From Actinokineospora terrae (GTDB lineage Bacteria > Actinomycetota > Actinomycetes > Mycobacteriales > Pseudonocardiaceae), in assembly GCF_900111175.1 (NCBI RefSeq), contig NZ_FOGI01000001.1, forward strand, positions 606,194 to 670,193: a stretch of 64,000 nucleotides of DNA. The letters are read 5' to 3'. Both the position numbers and the translations under genes were made by a program. Positions 48,595-57,780 of this stretch are shown here, piece after piece (positions within the stretch are counted from its first letter, which is position 1; the number at the start of each line of letters is the position of its first letter). The notes under the pieces are model-generated. The model searched no databases. It saw nothing but the letters and a program-made list of their open reading frames with translations, and was not told where the DNA came from.

Positions 48595-49644
48595 CTACGG
48601 ATCCACGTACCTCGACGCCGGGATGGGTTCGCGGTTGGGGACGGAGCCGAACCAGCGGGTGTGCAGGGCGGCGAGGCTGCCGTCGGCGCGCATCCGGTCC
48701 AGGACGCCGTTGACGAAGCGGACCAGGTCCGGGTCCTCGTCGCTGATGGCGATGCCCGCCTCGCCCGCGGTGGGGGAGCGGTAGTCGAGCAGGACCGCGG
48801 TGGGGTCCTGCTGTCGGAAGCCCTCCAGGATGAGCACGTCGGTGTAGATGGCGTCGACCAGGCCGCGTTGCAGCAGCATCAGGCACTCGCTGGTGTCCGA
48901 CACCGAGACCGGGATGACCGCGGGCTTGCCCTCGGCGCGCTGCCGGTCGCTGATCTCGATCATCTGGTCGCTGTTGGTGGTCTGGGCGCCGGAGCACACC
49001 TCGCGGCCGCCCAGGTCGTCGGGGGAGCGGACGCCCTCGTCGCCGCGGCGGACCATGAGGCCGGTGTTGGCGGTCAGGTAGGGCGCGGAGTAGCGCAGCC
49101 CGTAGGTCTGCACCCGCTCGCAGGTGATGCTGACATCGGCGATGACCAGATCGACGATAGGGACCTCTCGCAGCTCAGGTCGCCGTTCGCGAACCGCCCT
49201 GTTCTTGGGCGTGTCGAGTGCGAACAAGCGGCTACCGGTGGGCATGGTCACCAGCCGCAGGCGGGGGTCGCTAGTGCTTAGAGGCTCGCCGAACAGCTCT
49301 TGCGCTATCCGCCGCACGACGTCCACCTCGAACCCGGTGTGTTCGCCGGTCGTCAGGTCGCGGCGGCTGAACAGCGGCGCGGTCTGGCTCAGACCCACTA
49401 TCAGCCGCTTGTCCTCGTTGCGGATCCGGTTCAGCGTCGGCATCTGCGCACGCGTCAGCCCTGCCGGGTTGAGGCTGCGCCCAGGGTCGGGGCATGGGGC
49501 TACCGGCGGCGAGTGCACGGCAGGGGACACGTAGCCGTTAGGGAGAACGTCCGGCGCCGACCGTGGTTCCTGCGCGACCGGTTCCGGAGCACTGCACCCG
49601 GTGACGACCAGCACCGCGGCGAGCGCGGCCAGCACAACGCGCAT
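48595..49644 (-). CDS. GlnH-like amino-acid-sensing lipoprotein, copy 2
   Basis: 349 residues; lipobox VTGC. Same architecture as copy 1 and conserved throughout: VVGLSQTAPLFSRRDLTTGE, HTGFEVDVVRRIAQELFGEP, DLVIADVSITCERVQTYGLR, YSAPYLTANTGLMVRRGD, DTSECLMLLQRGLVDAIYTD. The last region is nearly identical in both copies, while the signal peptide and linker have diverged. Its ATG overlaps the stop of the GlnX-like copy 2. The different binding-pocket stretches could give the two modules different ligands (inference). Confidence 0.8.
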   Translation of the reverse strand: MRVVLAALAAVLVVTGCSAPEPVAQEPRSAPDVLPNGYVSPAVHSPPVAPCPDPGRSLNPAGLTRAQMPTLNRIRNEDKRLIVGLSQTAPLFSRRDLTTGEHTGFEVDVVRRIAQELFGEPLSTSDPRLRLVTMPTGSRLFALDTPKNRAVRERRPELREVPIVDLVIADVSITCERVQTYGLRYSAPYLTANTGLMVRRGDEGVRSPDDLGGREVCSGAQTTNSDQMIEISDRQRAEGKPAVIPVSVSDTSECLMLLQRGLVDAIYTDVLILEGFRQQDPTAVLLDYRSPTAGEAGIAISDEDPDLVRFVNGVLDRMRADGSLAALHTRWFGSVPNREPIPASRYVDP

Positions 49645-50948
49645 CAGTAGTACTCCCTGATCCTCGGCCACATGCCCCACCCCAGCGACACCAGGGCCAG
49701 CACGACGCACACCGCGAACACCAGGTCCGTGTCGGCCAGCGATCCCTTGGCCGCCGCCGTGCTCGTGGCGGCGTCGGCGGTGTGCCAGGTGATGGCGTCG
49801 GTGAGCGCCTCGTCGAACCGCTGGGCGTGCGCGGCCTGGGCGGTGCCGATGACCAGGCCGGACATCTCCGGGTAGGTCAGTGGCGGGTTCTGGTTGCCAA
49901 GCAGCGGCGCTACCGCGGTGCGCCACGACACCAGCGCCGTGGCCGCCTTGTCGACGCGCTGCTGGTTGCCGCCACCCGTCCTGGCGGCGGTGATCTCGCG
50001 GTCGAGCGCGTCCAGGCCGTCGCGCAGCCTGCCCACGTCACCGACCTTGGGGAACACCAGGATCCGCACCTCGTCCCCGTCCGCGATCCTGGCCAGGTTG
50101 CGCGCCTTGGCCAGTGGCGCGATGACACCGTCCAACTCGTCAACGCTGTCCGCGGCATGCCCGGCGGCAAGGTTGACGCTGACGCCTAGCGTGATCAGCG
50201 CCGCGAGCACCAACGCGGTCGATAGCAACAGGCCCCGGTTGAGCTGACGACGCGTCCGCCGAGCCAGGTAGATCTGCGCCAACACCAGCAGCACAAGGAG
50301 AACGGCACCAACCGCGTATACCTCCCACGGATGCCGCCCGGCCGCGAGCTGCGCGTTCGACAACGCGGTCGCCTGCTCGTGGTGCAGCTCTTGCGCTTCC
50401 CCCAAGAGAACCTCGCGGGCGAGCGAAGAGGCCTGACCCAGGTAAGACGTCCCCACCGGCTGGTTGAGCGCGCTGTTGCCCCAGCCCGCCTCGACCAGCC
50501 GCGAGTACTCGGGCAGGTGGTCGAGCAACTTGCGGACCCGCCGCGCCGAACTCTCCTCCGGAGCCAGCGAGGCGGTCGCCCGCAACGCGTCCGTGGCGTC
50601 GAACAGGTCTTCCCGGTACCGCTTGCGCTCGTCACCGACCCGGTACGCCTCGACCACCACGGCGTTGAGCGAGGTCGCGTCCGCGTCGGCCAACGCCCGG
50701 TACACGTCCAGCGCCGCCGCTGTCGACGCACCCCGCCGCGCCACCGCGTCGTCCAGCAGCGCCCCGCGTTCCCGGACCGCCACCTCTCCCAGGACCCCGA
50801 GCAGCACGGCGACACCCGCCAGTACCGCGCTCGCGGCCACCAACCGCCGCTCGGTGCGCTCGAACCACCGGAGGGCGCCCGCCCGAGCAGCGGCCCAGCC
50901 CCTCCGGTTGCCGACGCCCGCGGCCGATCGCGCCCTGCCGATCACCAC
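49644..50948 (-). CDS. GlnX-like four-helix membrane transducer, copy 2
   Basis: 434 residues; GTG at 50948 (or 50945), no strong ribosome site. Same layout as copy 1 with an N-terminal basic extension: TM at ~35-55, DVYRALADADATSLNAVVVE, LPEYSRLVEAGWGNSALNQP, AVGAVLLVLLVLAQIYLARR, LLLSTALVLAALITLGVSVN, DEVRILVFPKVGDVGRLRDG and the C-terminal helix ending WGMWPRIREYY. The ends of both copies (WGMWP-x-IRE-x-Y) are almost the same. It is the first gene of the four-gene run 50948 to 46267. Confidence 0.75.
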   Translation of the reverse strand: MVIGRARSAAGVGNRRGWAAARAGALRWFERTERRLVAASAVLAGVAVLLGVLGEVAVRERGALLDDAVARRGASTAAALDVYRALADADATSLNAVVVEAYRVGDERKRYREDLFDATDALRATASLAPEESSARRVRKLLDHLPEYSRLVEAGWGNSALNQPVGTSYLGQASSLAREVLLGEAQELHHEQATALSNAQLAAGRHPWEVYAVGAVLLVLLVLAQIYLARRTRRQLNRGLLLSTALVLAALITLGVSVNLAAGHAADSVDELDGVIAPLAKARNLARIADGDEVRILVFPKVGDVGRLRDGLDALDREITAARTGGGNQQRVDKAATALVSWRTAVAPLLGNQNPPLTYPEMSGLVIGTAQAAHAQRFDEALTDAITWHTADAATSTAAAKGSLADTDLVFAVCVVLALVSLGWGMWPRIREYY

Positions 50949-51000
50949 TGGTCGTCGCTCGCCGCCCGGTCCGCGTTACGGCGAACCGGAGCGGCGCACG

Positions 51001-52596
51001 TCAGCGGATCGGGTCCGGTGCCACCGCGCCGGGGATCGCCGCCAGGAGATCCTTGGTGTACTGGGCGTTCGGGGTGGTGAGCACCGTGTCCGCTGGGCCG
51101 TGCTCGACCACCGAACCGTCGCGCATCACCGCGATGTGGTCGGCGATCTCGCGCACCACGGCCAGGTCGTGGGTGATGAACAGGTACGTCAGCCCCAACT
51201 CCTCCTGCAGGCGCACGAGCAGGCGCAAGATCTGGGCCTGCACCGACACGTCCAGCGCCGACACCGGTTCGTCGCACACCAGGAGGTCCGGGTGCAGCGC
51301 GAGCGCCCGGGCGATCGCCGCCCGTTGCCGTTGACCGCCGGACAGTTCCGCCGGCTTGCGCGCCAGCATCGAGGACGGGAGCGCCACCTGGTCGAGCAGT
51401 TCCGCCGCCCGGGTGCGCCGCTCGGCGGGCGAACCGACCCCGAACGCGCGCAACGGCTCGGTGATGACTTCCTCGATGGTGAACCGCGGGTTCAGTGAGG
51501 CGTAAGGGTTCTGGTAGACGAGTTGGAAGCGGCGGCGGAGCAGTCGGAGTTCCTCGCGGCCGAGGGTGGTGATGTCGTTGCCGTCGAAGGTCACCGTGCC
51601 GTCCGTGGGTGTTTCCAGGCCCACCACCATCCGCGCCGTGGTCGTCTTCCCGGAGCCCGATTCCCCCACCAGCGCCAGGGTCCGGCCGCGGGTGAGGGTG
51701 AACGACACGTCGTCGACCACCCTGGTGCGCCCGTCGAACGACTTCGAGACCCCATTGACCGCCAGCAGCACGTCCGGTCCCGCGTCGAGCCTGGCCCGCA
51801 ACGGTTCCCGCGACAGGCTCGGCGCCGCGGCCAGCAGTTCCCTGGTGTAGGCGTGCGCGGGCGCGGTCAGGATCTCCCTGGTCGAGCCCGTCTCCACGAC
51901 CTCGCCCTGCGACATCACCACGACCCTGGCCGCGCGGTCCGCCGCGATGCCCAGGTCGTGCGTGATCAGCAGCACCGCCGTGCCCGACTCCGCCGCCAAC
52001 CCCTCCAGGTGGTCCAGGATCTCCCGCTGCACCGTGACGTCCAGCGCGCTGGTCGGCTCGTCGGCGATGATCAGCCGCGGCCTGCCTGCCAGCGCGATCG
52101 CGATCAGCACCCGCTGCCGCAGACCGCCGGACAGCTCGTGCGGGTACTGCCGGGCCCGCCGCTCCGGCTCCGTGATGCCCGCCGTGCGCAGCAACCGGAC
52201 CGCCTCGGCCGCCGCCGCCCGCCGGGGCACCAGCCGGTGCACCAGCAGCACCTCGGCCACCTGCTCGCCGACCCGCCGCACCGGGTCGAGCGACACCGTC
52301 GGGTCCTGCGGCACCAACGCGATGTCGGACCCGCGGACCTGCTGCCACTGCTTGTCCGACAGCCCGGTCAGGTCCCGCCCGGCGAAGGTGATCGACCCCG
52401 ACTCGACCCGCCCGCCGCGCGGCAGCAGCCCGATCGCGGCGTGCGCGGTGGTGCTCTTGCCCGACCCGGACTCGCCGACGACGGCCACGATCTCGCCCGG
52501 CGCCACCGCCAGGTCGGCCCCGCGCACGGCGGGCACCACCCCCGAGCGGGTGTGGTAGGACACCACCAGGTCGCGGATCTCCAGCAGCGCGCTCAC
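51001..52596 (-). CDS. peptide ABC transporter, fused double ATPase (DppD-DppF type)
   Basis: 531 residues, two nucleotide-binding domains. Domain 1: [63 protein letters not shown]. Domain 2: [60 protein letters not shown]. The GTG at 52596 overlaps the permease stop (4 bases). Last gene of the importer operon SBP-DppB-DppC-DppDF. Confidence 0.95.
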   Translation of the reverse strand: MSALLEIRDLVVSYHTRSGVVPAVRGADLAVAPGEIVAVVGESGSGKSTTAHAAIGLLPRGGRVESGSITFAGRDLTGLSDKQWQQVRGSDIALVPQDPTVSLDPVRRVGEQVAEVLLVHRLVPRRAAAAEAVRLLRTAGITEPERRARQYPHELSGGLRQRVLIAIALAGRPRLIIADEPTSALDVTVQREILDHLEGLAAESGTAVLLITHDLGIAADRAARVVVMSQGEVVETGSTREILTAPAHAYTRELLAAAPSLSREPLRARLDAGPDVLLAVNGVSKSFDGRTRVVDDVSFTLTRGRTLALVGESGSGKTTTARMVVGLETPTDGTVTFDGNDITTLGREELRLLRRRFQLVYQNPYASLNPRFTIEEVITEPLRAFGVGSPAERRTRAAELLDQVALPSSMLARKPAELSGGQRQRAAIARALALHPDLLVCDEPVSALDVSVQAQILRLLVRLQEELGLTYLFITHDLAVVREIADHIAVMRDGSVVEHGPADTVLTTPNAQYTKDLLAAIPGAVAPDPIR

Positions 52597-53441
52597 CCCA
52601 GCCTCCGTTCACCGTCGAGCGCCCGGGAGATCCGGTTCGTGGCCAGCACCACGGCCGCGACCGTCAACCCCGGGAACGTCGTCATCCACCACGCGGTGGC
52701 CAGGAACCCGCGCCCACCGGCCACCAGCGACCCCCACTCCGGCGTCGGCGGCGTCGCGCCGTAGCCGAGGAAGCTCAGCGCCGACACCTCCAGCACAGCG
52801 GTGCCGAAGCTCAGCGTCGCCAGCACCAGCACCGGCCCGAGCGAGTTGGGCAGGATGTGCCTGGCCAGCACCCCGGTCCAGCGCACCCCGGCCGCCCGCG
52901 CCGCCTCCACGAACACCCCCGTGCGCACCCGCAGCACCTCGGCGCGCATGAGCCGGGCGAACGTCGCCAGGTTCGCCACCCCGACCGCGATCGCGACGTT
53001 GGTGGTGCCGAACCCCAGCGCGGTCACCAGCGCCAGCGACAGCAGGATCGAGGGCACCGACTGCAACACGTCGACCACCCGCATCACCAGCGAGTCGACC
53101 CAACCGCCGCGGCTGCCCGCGAGCAGACCGAGCGCCGCGCCCGCGATCAGCGACACCAACACCGACAGGACCGTTGCCCGCAGGGACAGAGCGGCGCCGT
53201 GCACGACCCGGGCGAACACGTCGCGCCCGGTCTCGTCGGTGCCGAAGAGGTGCGCCGCCGAGGGCCCCTGCAACCGCTCGGCGGGCACACCGGCTATCGG
53301 GTCCTGCGAGGTGAACAACTCCGGCGCCACCGCGCACAGCAGCACGAACACGATCACCGCGCCCGACAGCACCAACCCGGGGCGCCGCAGGTAGAAGCCG
53401 AGCTCCTGCCGGACCGCGTTCGGGGGAGCGAGACTAGACAC
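52593..53441 (-). CDS. peptide ABC transporter permease, DppC type
   Basis: 282 residues, six hydrophobic segments. The N-terminal [20 protein letters not shown] and [20 protein letters not shown] are DppC hallmarks, and the EAA loop is [20 protein letters not shown] followed by LPNS. Its start overlaps the DppB-type gene by 8 bases and its stop overlaps the ATPase start. Confidence 0.93.
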   Translation of the reverse strand: MSSLAPPNAVRQELGFYLRRPGLVLSGAVIVFVLLCAVAPELFTSQDPIAGVPAERLQGPSAAHLFGTDETGRDVFARVVHGAALSLRATVLSVLVSLIAGAALGLLAGSRGGWVDSLVMRVVDVLQSVPSILLSLALVTALGFGTTNVAIAVGVANLATFARLMRAEVLRVRTGVFVEAARAAGVRWTGVLARHILPNSLGPVLVLATLSFGTAVLEVSALSFLGYGATPPTPEWGSLVAGGRGFLATAWWMTTFPGLTVAAVVLATNRISRALDGERRLG

Positions 53442-54396
53442 CGGACACCGCCTTCGCCGTGACCCGGCCCGCGAGCCGGGGGTCGAGCACCGGGTAGAGC
53501 AGGTCGACGACCAGGTTGAGCACCACGAAGAACAGCGCCGCCAGCACGATCACCGCCTGCACCACCGGGATGTCCTGCGCGCTCACCGCCGAGGCGGTGA
53601 CCCGCCCGATGCCGTCGCGGGAGAACACCGACTCGGTGATCACCGAGCCCGCCAGCAGGTTCCCGGCGAGCACGCCGACCAGGGTCAGCGCGGGCAGCGC
53701 GGCGTTGCGCAGCACGTGTCCGAAGTGGACCCGCGCCCGGCCTGCGCCCTTGGCCAGCACCACTTCCACGTAGGGCTCGTCGAGCTGGGTGCGCAGGCTC
53801 TTGGCCAGCACCTGGCCGATGATCGCCCCCGTCGGCAGCGCCAGTGTCACCGCGGGCAGCACCAGCGAGGAGAACCCGTCCGACCCCAGCGCGGGCACCA
53901 GCCCGAGGTCGAACGAGAACACCTGGATCAGCATCAGCCCCACCCAGAACGGCGGCAGCGAGTTGCCCAGCGGCGGCAACGACGCCAGGAACTGGCTGAG
54001 CAACCGCGACCGCGTGTACGTGCCCAGGATCGCGATCGCGCCGCCGAACACGACCGCGAACAGCAGGCCCAGCCCGGTGATCGACAGCGTCGACGGCAAC
54101 GCGTTGAGCACCAGCGTGGTCGCGTCCTCGCCGGTCGCGATGGACCGGCCGAAGTCGCCCTGCGCCGCGGCGACCAGCCGCTTGCCGTACTGCACCACGA
54201 CCGGGTCGTCCAACCCGAGGGCGGCGCGCTCGCGGGCCACGTCGGCCGCGGTCACCGTCGAGCCGCCCTCGCCGCCGCCGAGCTTGGCGAGGACCGCGTC
54301 GCCCGGCAGCAGGTAGAGGATCACGAAGGACAGCGTGAACGCCGCCCACAGCACGACCACCGCCTGCGCCAGGCGGCGCGGTACCCCGTTCGTCAT
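53434..54396 (-). CDS. peptide ABC transporter permease, DppB type
   Basis: 320 residues from the ATG at 54396, which overlaps the binding-protein stop. RRLAQAVVVLWAAFTLSFVI opens TM1, ALGLDDPVVVQYGKRLVAAA and GDFGRSIATGEDATTLVLNA are DppB landmarks, and the EAA loop is YVEVVLAKGAGRARVHFGHV then LRNAALP. About six membrane segments. Confidence 0.93.
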   Translation of the reverse strand: MTNGVPRRLAQAVVVLWAAFTLSFVILYLLPGDAVLAKLGGGEGGSTVTAADVARERAALGLDDPVVVQYGKRLVAAAQGDFGRSIATGEDATTLVLNALPSTLSITGLGLLFAVVFGGAIAILGTYTRSRLLSQFLASLPPLGNSLPPFWVGLMLIQVFSFDLGLVPALGSDGFSSLVLPAVTLALPTGAIIGQVLAKSLRTQLDEPYVEVVLAKGAGRARVHFGHVLRNAALPALTLVGVLAGNLLAGSVITESVFSRDGIGRVTASAVSAQDIPVVQAVIVLAALFFVVLNLVVDLLYPVLDPRLAGRVTAKAVSGV

Positions 54397-56018
54397 CCGG
54401 CGAGCCAGGCGTCGAACAGCCGCATCCGCGAGGACGCCTCGAACGCCACGTCGTGCGTCTTCGGTCCGAGACCCCACACCTGGGTCAGCTCGAACACCGG
54501 CACCGCGTACGCCTGCTCGACGATCACCCGCTGCGCCTCCTCGACGGCGGGCTTGCGGGTGGCCTCGTCCACAGTGGCCGCCTGCTTGTCCAGCGTGGCG
54601 TCGAGCGGGTTGCCCGCGGTGAGCTTGCTGCGGTTGCCCGCCTTGGTGGAGAACAGCTGCCGCAGGATGTCCGCGTCGGCGCGGGTCGTGTTGTACCAGA
54701 TGAAGTCGTAGTCACCGGCCAGCGTGAGCTGCTGGGTCTCGGCGGTCGTGCGCTGCTCGATCTGCAGGTCGAACCCGATCTTGCGCAGCTGCTGCTGCAC
54801 CAGCTCCAGCACGCTCTGGTTCTGGTTGAACACCAGCGAGAACACGATCTTCGCACTCAGCCGCGTGCCGTCCTTGACCCGGATGCCGTCCGGACCGGGC
54901 GCCCAACCCTGCTCGTCGAGCAGCTTCTTGGCGCCGTCCGGGTCGTAAGCCAACTCCTTGGACAGGTCCAGGTGCAGCGGGGTCGCCGAGCCGAGGATGC
55001 TGGACGCGGGCTTGTAGTTCTTCGTCAGCACCGTGTCGGTGACCTCCTGGCGGTTGACGCCCTTGAGGACCGCCTGGCGCACCTTGAGGTCGGTCAGCAC
55101 GCCGCGGGTGGTGTTGGCGTGCAGGTTGAACACGATGCCCGGGTTGGCCCGCACCGGCTCGGTGAACCCGTTGCCCGCGAACTGCGGCTCGTCGACCGGC
55201 TGCACGTCGGTGATCGCGTCGAGCTGGCCGGAGGCGAGGCTGCCGGTGCGCACACCCGGCTCCGGCACGACCCGGAACTCCACCTTGTCCAGGTACGCCT
55301 CGCCGGTGTGCTTCCACAGCGGCGAACCCCACGCGTAGCCCTTGCGCTTGGTGATGACGATCTGCTGGTTGGACTTGAAGCTCTCGAACACGAACGGCCC
55401 CGACCCGACGAGACCGTCGCCCTGGCAGCGCTGCTCCGGCGACTTCCGGTACGCCGATGGCGCCAGCACGCCGAGCGACATCGTGGAGCTGGCCTGGAGG
55501 AACTGCGCGCTCGGGGCGGAGAAGTCGAGGCGAACGGTGCTCGGGTCGACGACCGTGGCGCCCTTGTACGCGGCCAGGTAGCCGTTGCCCAGCTGCGCCT
55601 TCGGGCCGATCGCCTTGATGCCGTCGAAGCTGCCCTTCACCGCGGCGGCGTCGACCGGGGTGCCATCGGAGAAGGTGGCGCCCTTGCGCAGGGTGAAGGT
55701 GAAGCTGGTGGAGTCGGCGTTGACCTCCCACTTCTCCGCCAACCACGGCGTGATCTTGCCGTTGGCCGGGTCCTGGTCGGTCAGCGAGTCCACCAGCTGG
55801 CGGCCCACGTTGAGCGCCGCGTTCGTGCCGACCTGCTGCGGGTCAAGGCAGTCCGGGTTGGACGAGATGCCCAGCCGCAGCGTGCCCCCGGGCTTGGGCG
55901 GCCCCGCGTCACCGCCCCCGCCACCACCGGCGGCGTTGGTCGTGCCGCAGGCGGCGGCCAGTCCGAGAACCAGGACGAGTCCGGTGGCGGATAAGAGACG
56001 TACGGGGTTCCCGAACAC
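54393..56018 (-). CDS. peptide-type ABC transporter solute-binding lipoprotein
   Basis: 541 residues, SBP_bac_5 family. Signal peptide with lipobox LAAAC, then a Gly-rich linker (GGGGGGDAG). GGTLRLGISSNPDCLDPQQV, ITPWLAEKWEVNADSTSFTF and LRKGATFSDGTPVDAAAVKG are the conserved family start. LVGSGPFVFESF, ANPGIVFNLHANTTRGVLTD and KVRQAVLKGVNRQEV follow. First gene of a four-gene operon; start GTG at 56018. Ligand unknown: oligopeptide, nickel chelate or sugar-like are all possible in this family. Confidence 0.93.
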   Translation of the reverse strand: MFGNPVRLLSATGLVLVLGLAAACGTTNAAGGGGGGDAGPPKPGGTLRLGISSNPDCLDPQQVGTNAALNVGRQLVDSLTDQDPANGKITPWLAEKWEVNADSTSFTFTLRKGATFSDGTPVDAAAVKGSFDGIKAIGPKAQLGNGYLAAYKGATVVDPSTVRLDFSAPSAQFLQASSTMSLGVLAPSAYRKSPEQRCQGDGLVGSGPFVFESFKSNQQIVITKRKGYAWGSPLWKHTGEAYLDKVEFRVVPEPGVRTGSLASGQLDAITDVQPVDEPQFAGNGFTEPVRANPGIVFNLHANTTRGVLTDLKVRQAVLKGVNRQEVTDTVLTKNYKPASSILGSATPLHLDLSKELAYDPDGAKKLLDEQGWAPGPDGIRVKDGTRLSAKIVFSLVFNQNQSVLELVQQQLRKIGFDLQIEQRTTAETQQLTLAGDYDFIWYNTTRADADILRQLFSTKAGNRSKLTAGNPLDATLDKQAATVDEATRKPAVEEAQRVIVEQAYAVPVFELTQVWGLGPKTHDVAFEASSRMRLFDAWLAG

Positions 56019-56239
56019 GAGTGTGCCTCCAGCGGGGGAAAGCGGATCAGCACGGCCACGCTAACCGCGATCCCAGGCCCGGTCCCACCCACTGAATGGC
56101 ACTCCCATATCGCGGGCGGCGATGCGATGACCTTGACCGCGCGCTCGCGGGCGTGCTCACGAAAACCCTTGCCGCGGACCGGATCCGCGGCGTACCAGCT
56201 CGTGGTACCGGTGGTTCCACCATGTGATCGGCAGGGCCG

Positions 56240-56830
56240 CTACCTGCGGGTGACCGATTCCCAGGCCGCCATCGCCGCGTCCACCACGGCCGTGAGCTCG
56301 GCGGCGGAGGCGGCGTCGCGCGACCGCACCGACATTCCATAAAGGACTGAAAGGTAGAAGTCGGCGACCGCCTCGGGCGCGGTGGTGATCTCCCCGGCCG
56401 CCCGCGCCTCGGTCAGCCTGGCCACCAGGGTCGCCCGGTCGCGCGCCCGCAGGTCGGCCAGCAGCGCGCGCGCCGGGTCGTTGTCGGCGCTGGTGTTGGT
56501 CGCCGCGAGCACCACCATGCAGCCCGGCGGGGTGTCGGGGTCGGCGTAGGCGGCCGCCCGCGCGCGCAGCAGCCGCTCGACGGCCTGGCAGCCGGTGGGC
56601 TGGGCGCGCGGGTCGAACTGGCTGTCCGGGCCGTCGTAGAGGTCCACCGCCTCCCGGAACAGCCGCTCCTTGCTGCCGAAGGCGGTGTAGAGGCTGCGGG
56701 TGCCGATGCCCATGGCCGCGGTGAGGTCGGCGATCGACACGGCCTCGTAGCCGCGCTCCCAGAACAGCCGCATCGCCGTGCGCAGCGCCGCGGCCCGGTC
56801 GAACCCGCGCGGCCGCCCCGGTCCCGGCAT
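56240..56830 (-). CDS. TetR/AcrR-family repressor
   Basis: 196 residues. HTH at ~10-55: RGFDRAAALRTAMRLFWERG, YEAVSIADLTAAMGIGTRSL, YTAFGSKERLFREAVDLY. The C-terminal ligand domain has PPGCMVVLAATNTSADNDPA. Divergent from the SDR gene, with a 32-bp inverted repeat between them (56882-56913), the expected operator for both. Confidence 0.92.
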   Translation of the reverse strand: MPGPGRPRGFDRAAALRTAMRLFWERGYEAVSIADLTAAMGIGTRSLYTAFGSKERLFREAVDLYDGPDSQFDPRAQPTGCQAVERLLRARAAAYADPDTPPGCMVVLAATNTSADNDPARALLADLRARDRATLVARLTEARAAGEITTAPEAVADFYLSVLYGMSVRSRDAASAAELTAVVDAAMAAWESVTRR

Positions 56831-56881
56831 CGCCGCCTCCTCGCCCGCTCGCGGTTGACAACGCCGATGCTACTGCGGCAG

Positions 56882-56913
56882 GGTAATTGTGCAACGTTCG
56901 ATGCACAATTACC
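56882..56913. promoter_or_regulatory. TetR operator, 32-bp inverted repeat
   Basis: GGTAATTGTGCA (56882-56893), 8-base spacer, TGCACAATTACC (56902-56913): perfect 12-bp arms, in an AT-rich patch of otherwise GC-rich DNA, 20 bases before the SDR start and 51 bases before the TetR start. Confidence 0.8.
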
Positions 56914-56932
56914 GGCACGGGGGAGCACGACG

Positions 56933-57682
56933 ATGGGTGAGCGGGGACAGCTGGCGGGCGCGGTCGCGCTGGTGACCGGCGGCAGCAGGGGGATCGGCGC
57001 GGCGATCGCGCGCCACCTGGGCCGCGCGGGCGCCGACGTCGCCATCACGTACAACACCGCCGCCGACCTGGCGAGCGACGTGGTGGCGGAGCTGACCGCG
57101 TTGGGGGTGCGCTCGGTCGCGGTGCGGGCGCCCGCGACCGAGCGCGGCGCGGTGGACGCCGCCGTGCGCACAGCGGCTGCCGAGCTGGGCGGACTGGACG
57201 TGCTGGTCAACAACGCGGGCATCGCCCGCTACGGCCCGGTCGCCGACACCGGTGACGAGGACGTCGACGACATCATCGATGTCAACATCCGCGCCGTGTT
57301 CACCGGCACGCGCGCCGCCCTCGGGGTGATGCGCGACGGCGGCCGGGTCATCACCATCGGCAGCAACCTCGCCGACCGGGTGTCCAGCCCCGGCCTGGCC
57401 CTCTACACGATGAGCAAGTCCGCGCTGGTCGGCTTCACCAGGGGCCTCGCCCGCGACCTGGGTCCCCGGCGCATCACCGCGAACCTGGTGCAGCCCGGGT
57501 CCACCGACACCGACATGAACCCGGCGGACGGCCCCGGCGCGGCGGCCCAGCTCGGCACCAGCGCGCTCGGGCACTACGGGACCGCCGACGACGTGGCCGC
57601 GACCGTGGCCCACCTGGCGGGTCCCGGTGGCGCGCACATCACCGGGACCGTGCTGACGGTGGACGGCGGTCAGAACACCTGA
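56933..57682 (+). CDS. short-chain dehydrogenase/reductase (classical SDR)
   Basis: 249 residues from the ATG at 56933 with GGGGGAG upstream. NAD(P) site TGGSRGIGAAIA, structural LVNNAG, catalytic Ser (TIGSN region), Tyr-x-x-x-Lys in YTMSKSALVGFTRG, and PGSTDTDM; C-terminus DGGQNT. NADP preference is likely from the basic residues after the glycine loop. Controlled by the divergent TetR. The substrate is unknown. Confidence 0.93.
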   Translation: MGERGQLAGAVALVTGGSRGIGAAIARHLGRAGADVAITYNTAADLASDVVAELTALGVRSVAVRAPATERGAVDAAVRTAAAELGGLDVLVNNAGIARYGPVADTGDEDVDDIIDVNIRAVFTGTRAALGVMRDGGRVITIGSNLADRVSSPGLALYTMSKSALVGFTRGLARDLGPRRITANLVQPGSTDTDMNPADGPGAAAQLGTSALGHYGTADDVAATVAHLAGPGGAHITGTVLTVDGGQNT

Positions 57683-57780
57683 CCAGCGGCGTTCCGCGCC
57701 GTGAGCGCCACGGCCACGCGGCGTTCACCTGGGGTGCATAGCTTTCTGCCCGGATCGGGGACACGGGAGAAGGAGGGGCT

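Noticed and set aside
46267..49644. Calling the lipoproteins subunits of a glutamate ABC importer
   Set aside because: No permease or ATPase of that type is adjacent; instead each is coupled to a GlnX-like membrane protein.
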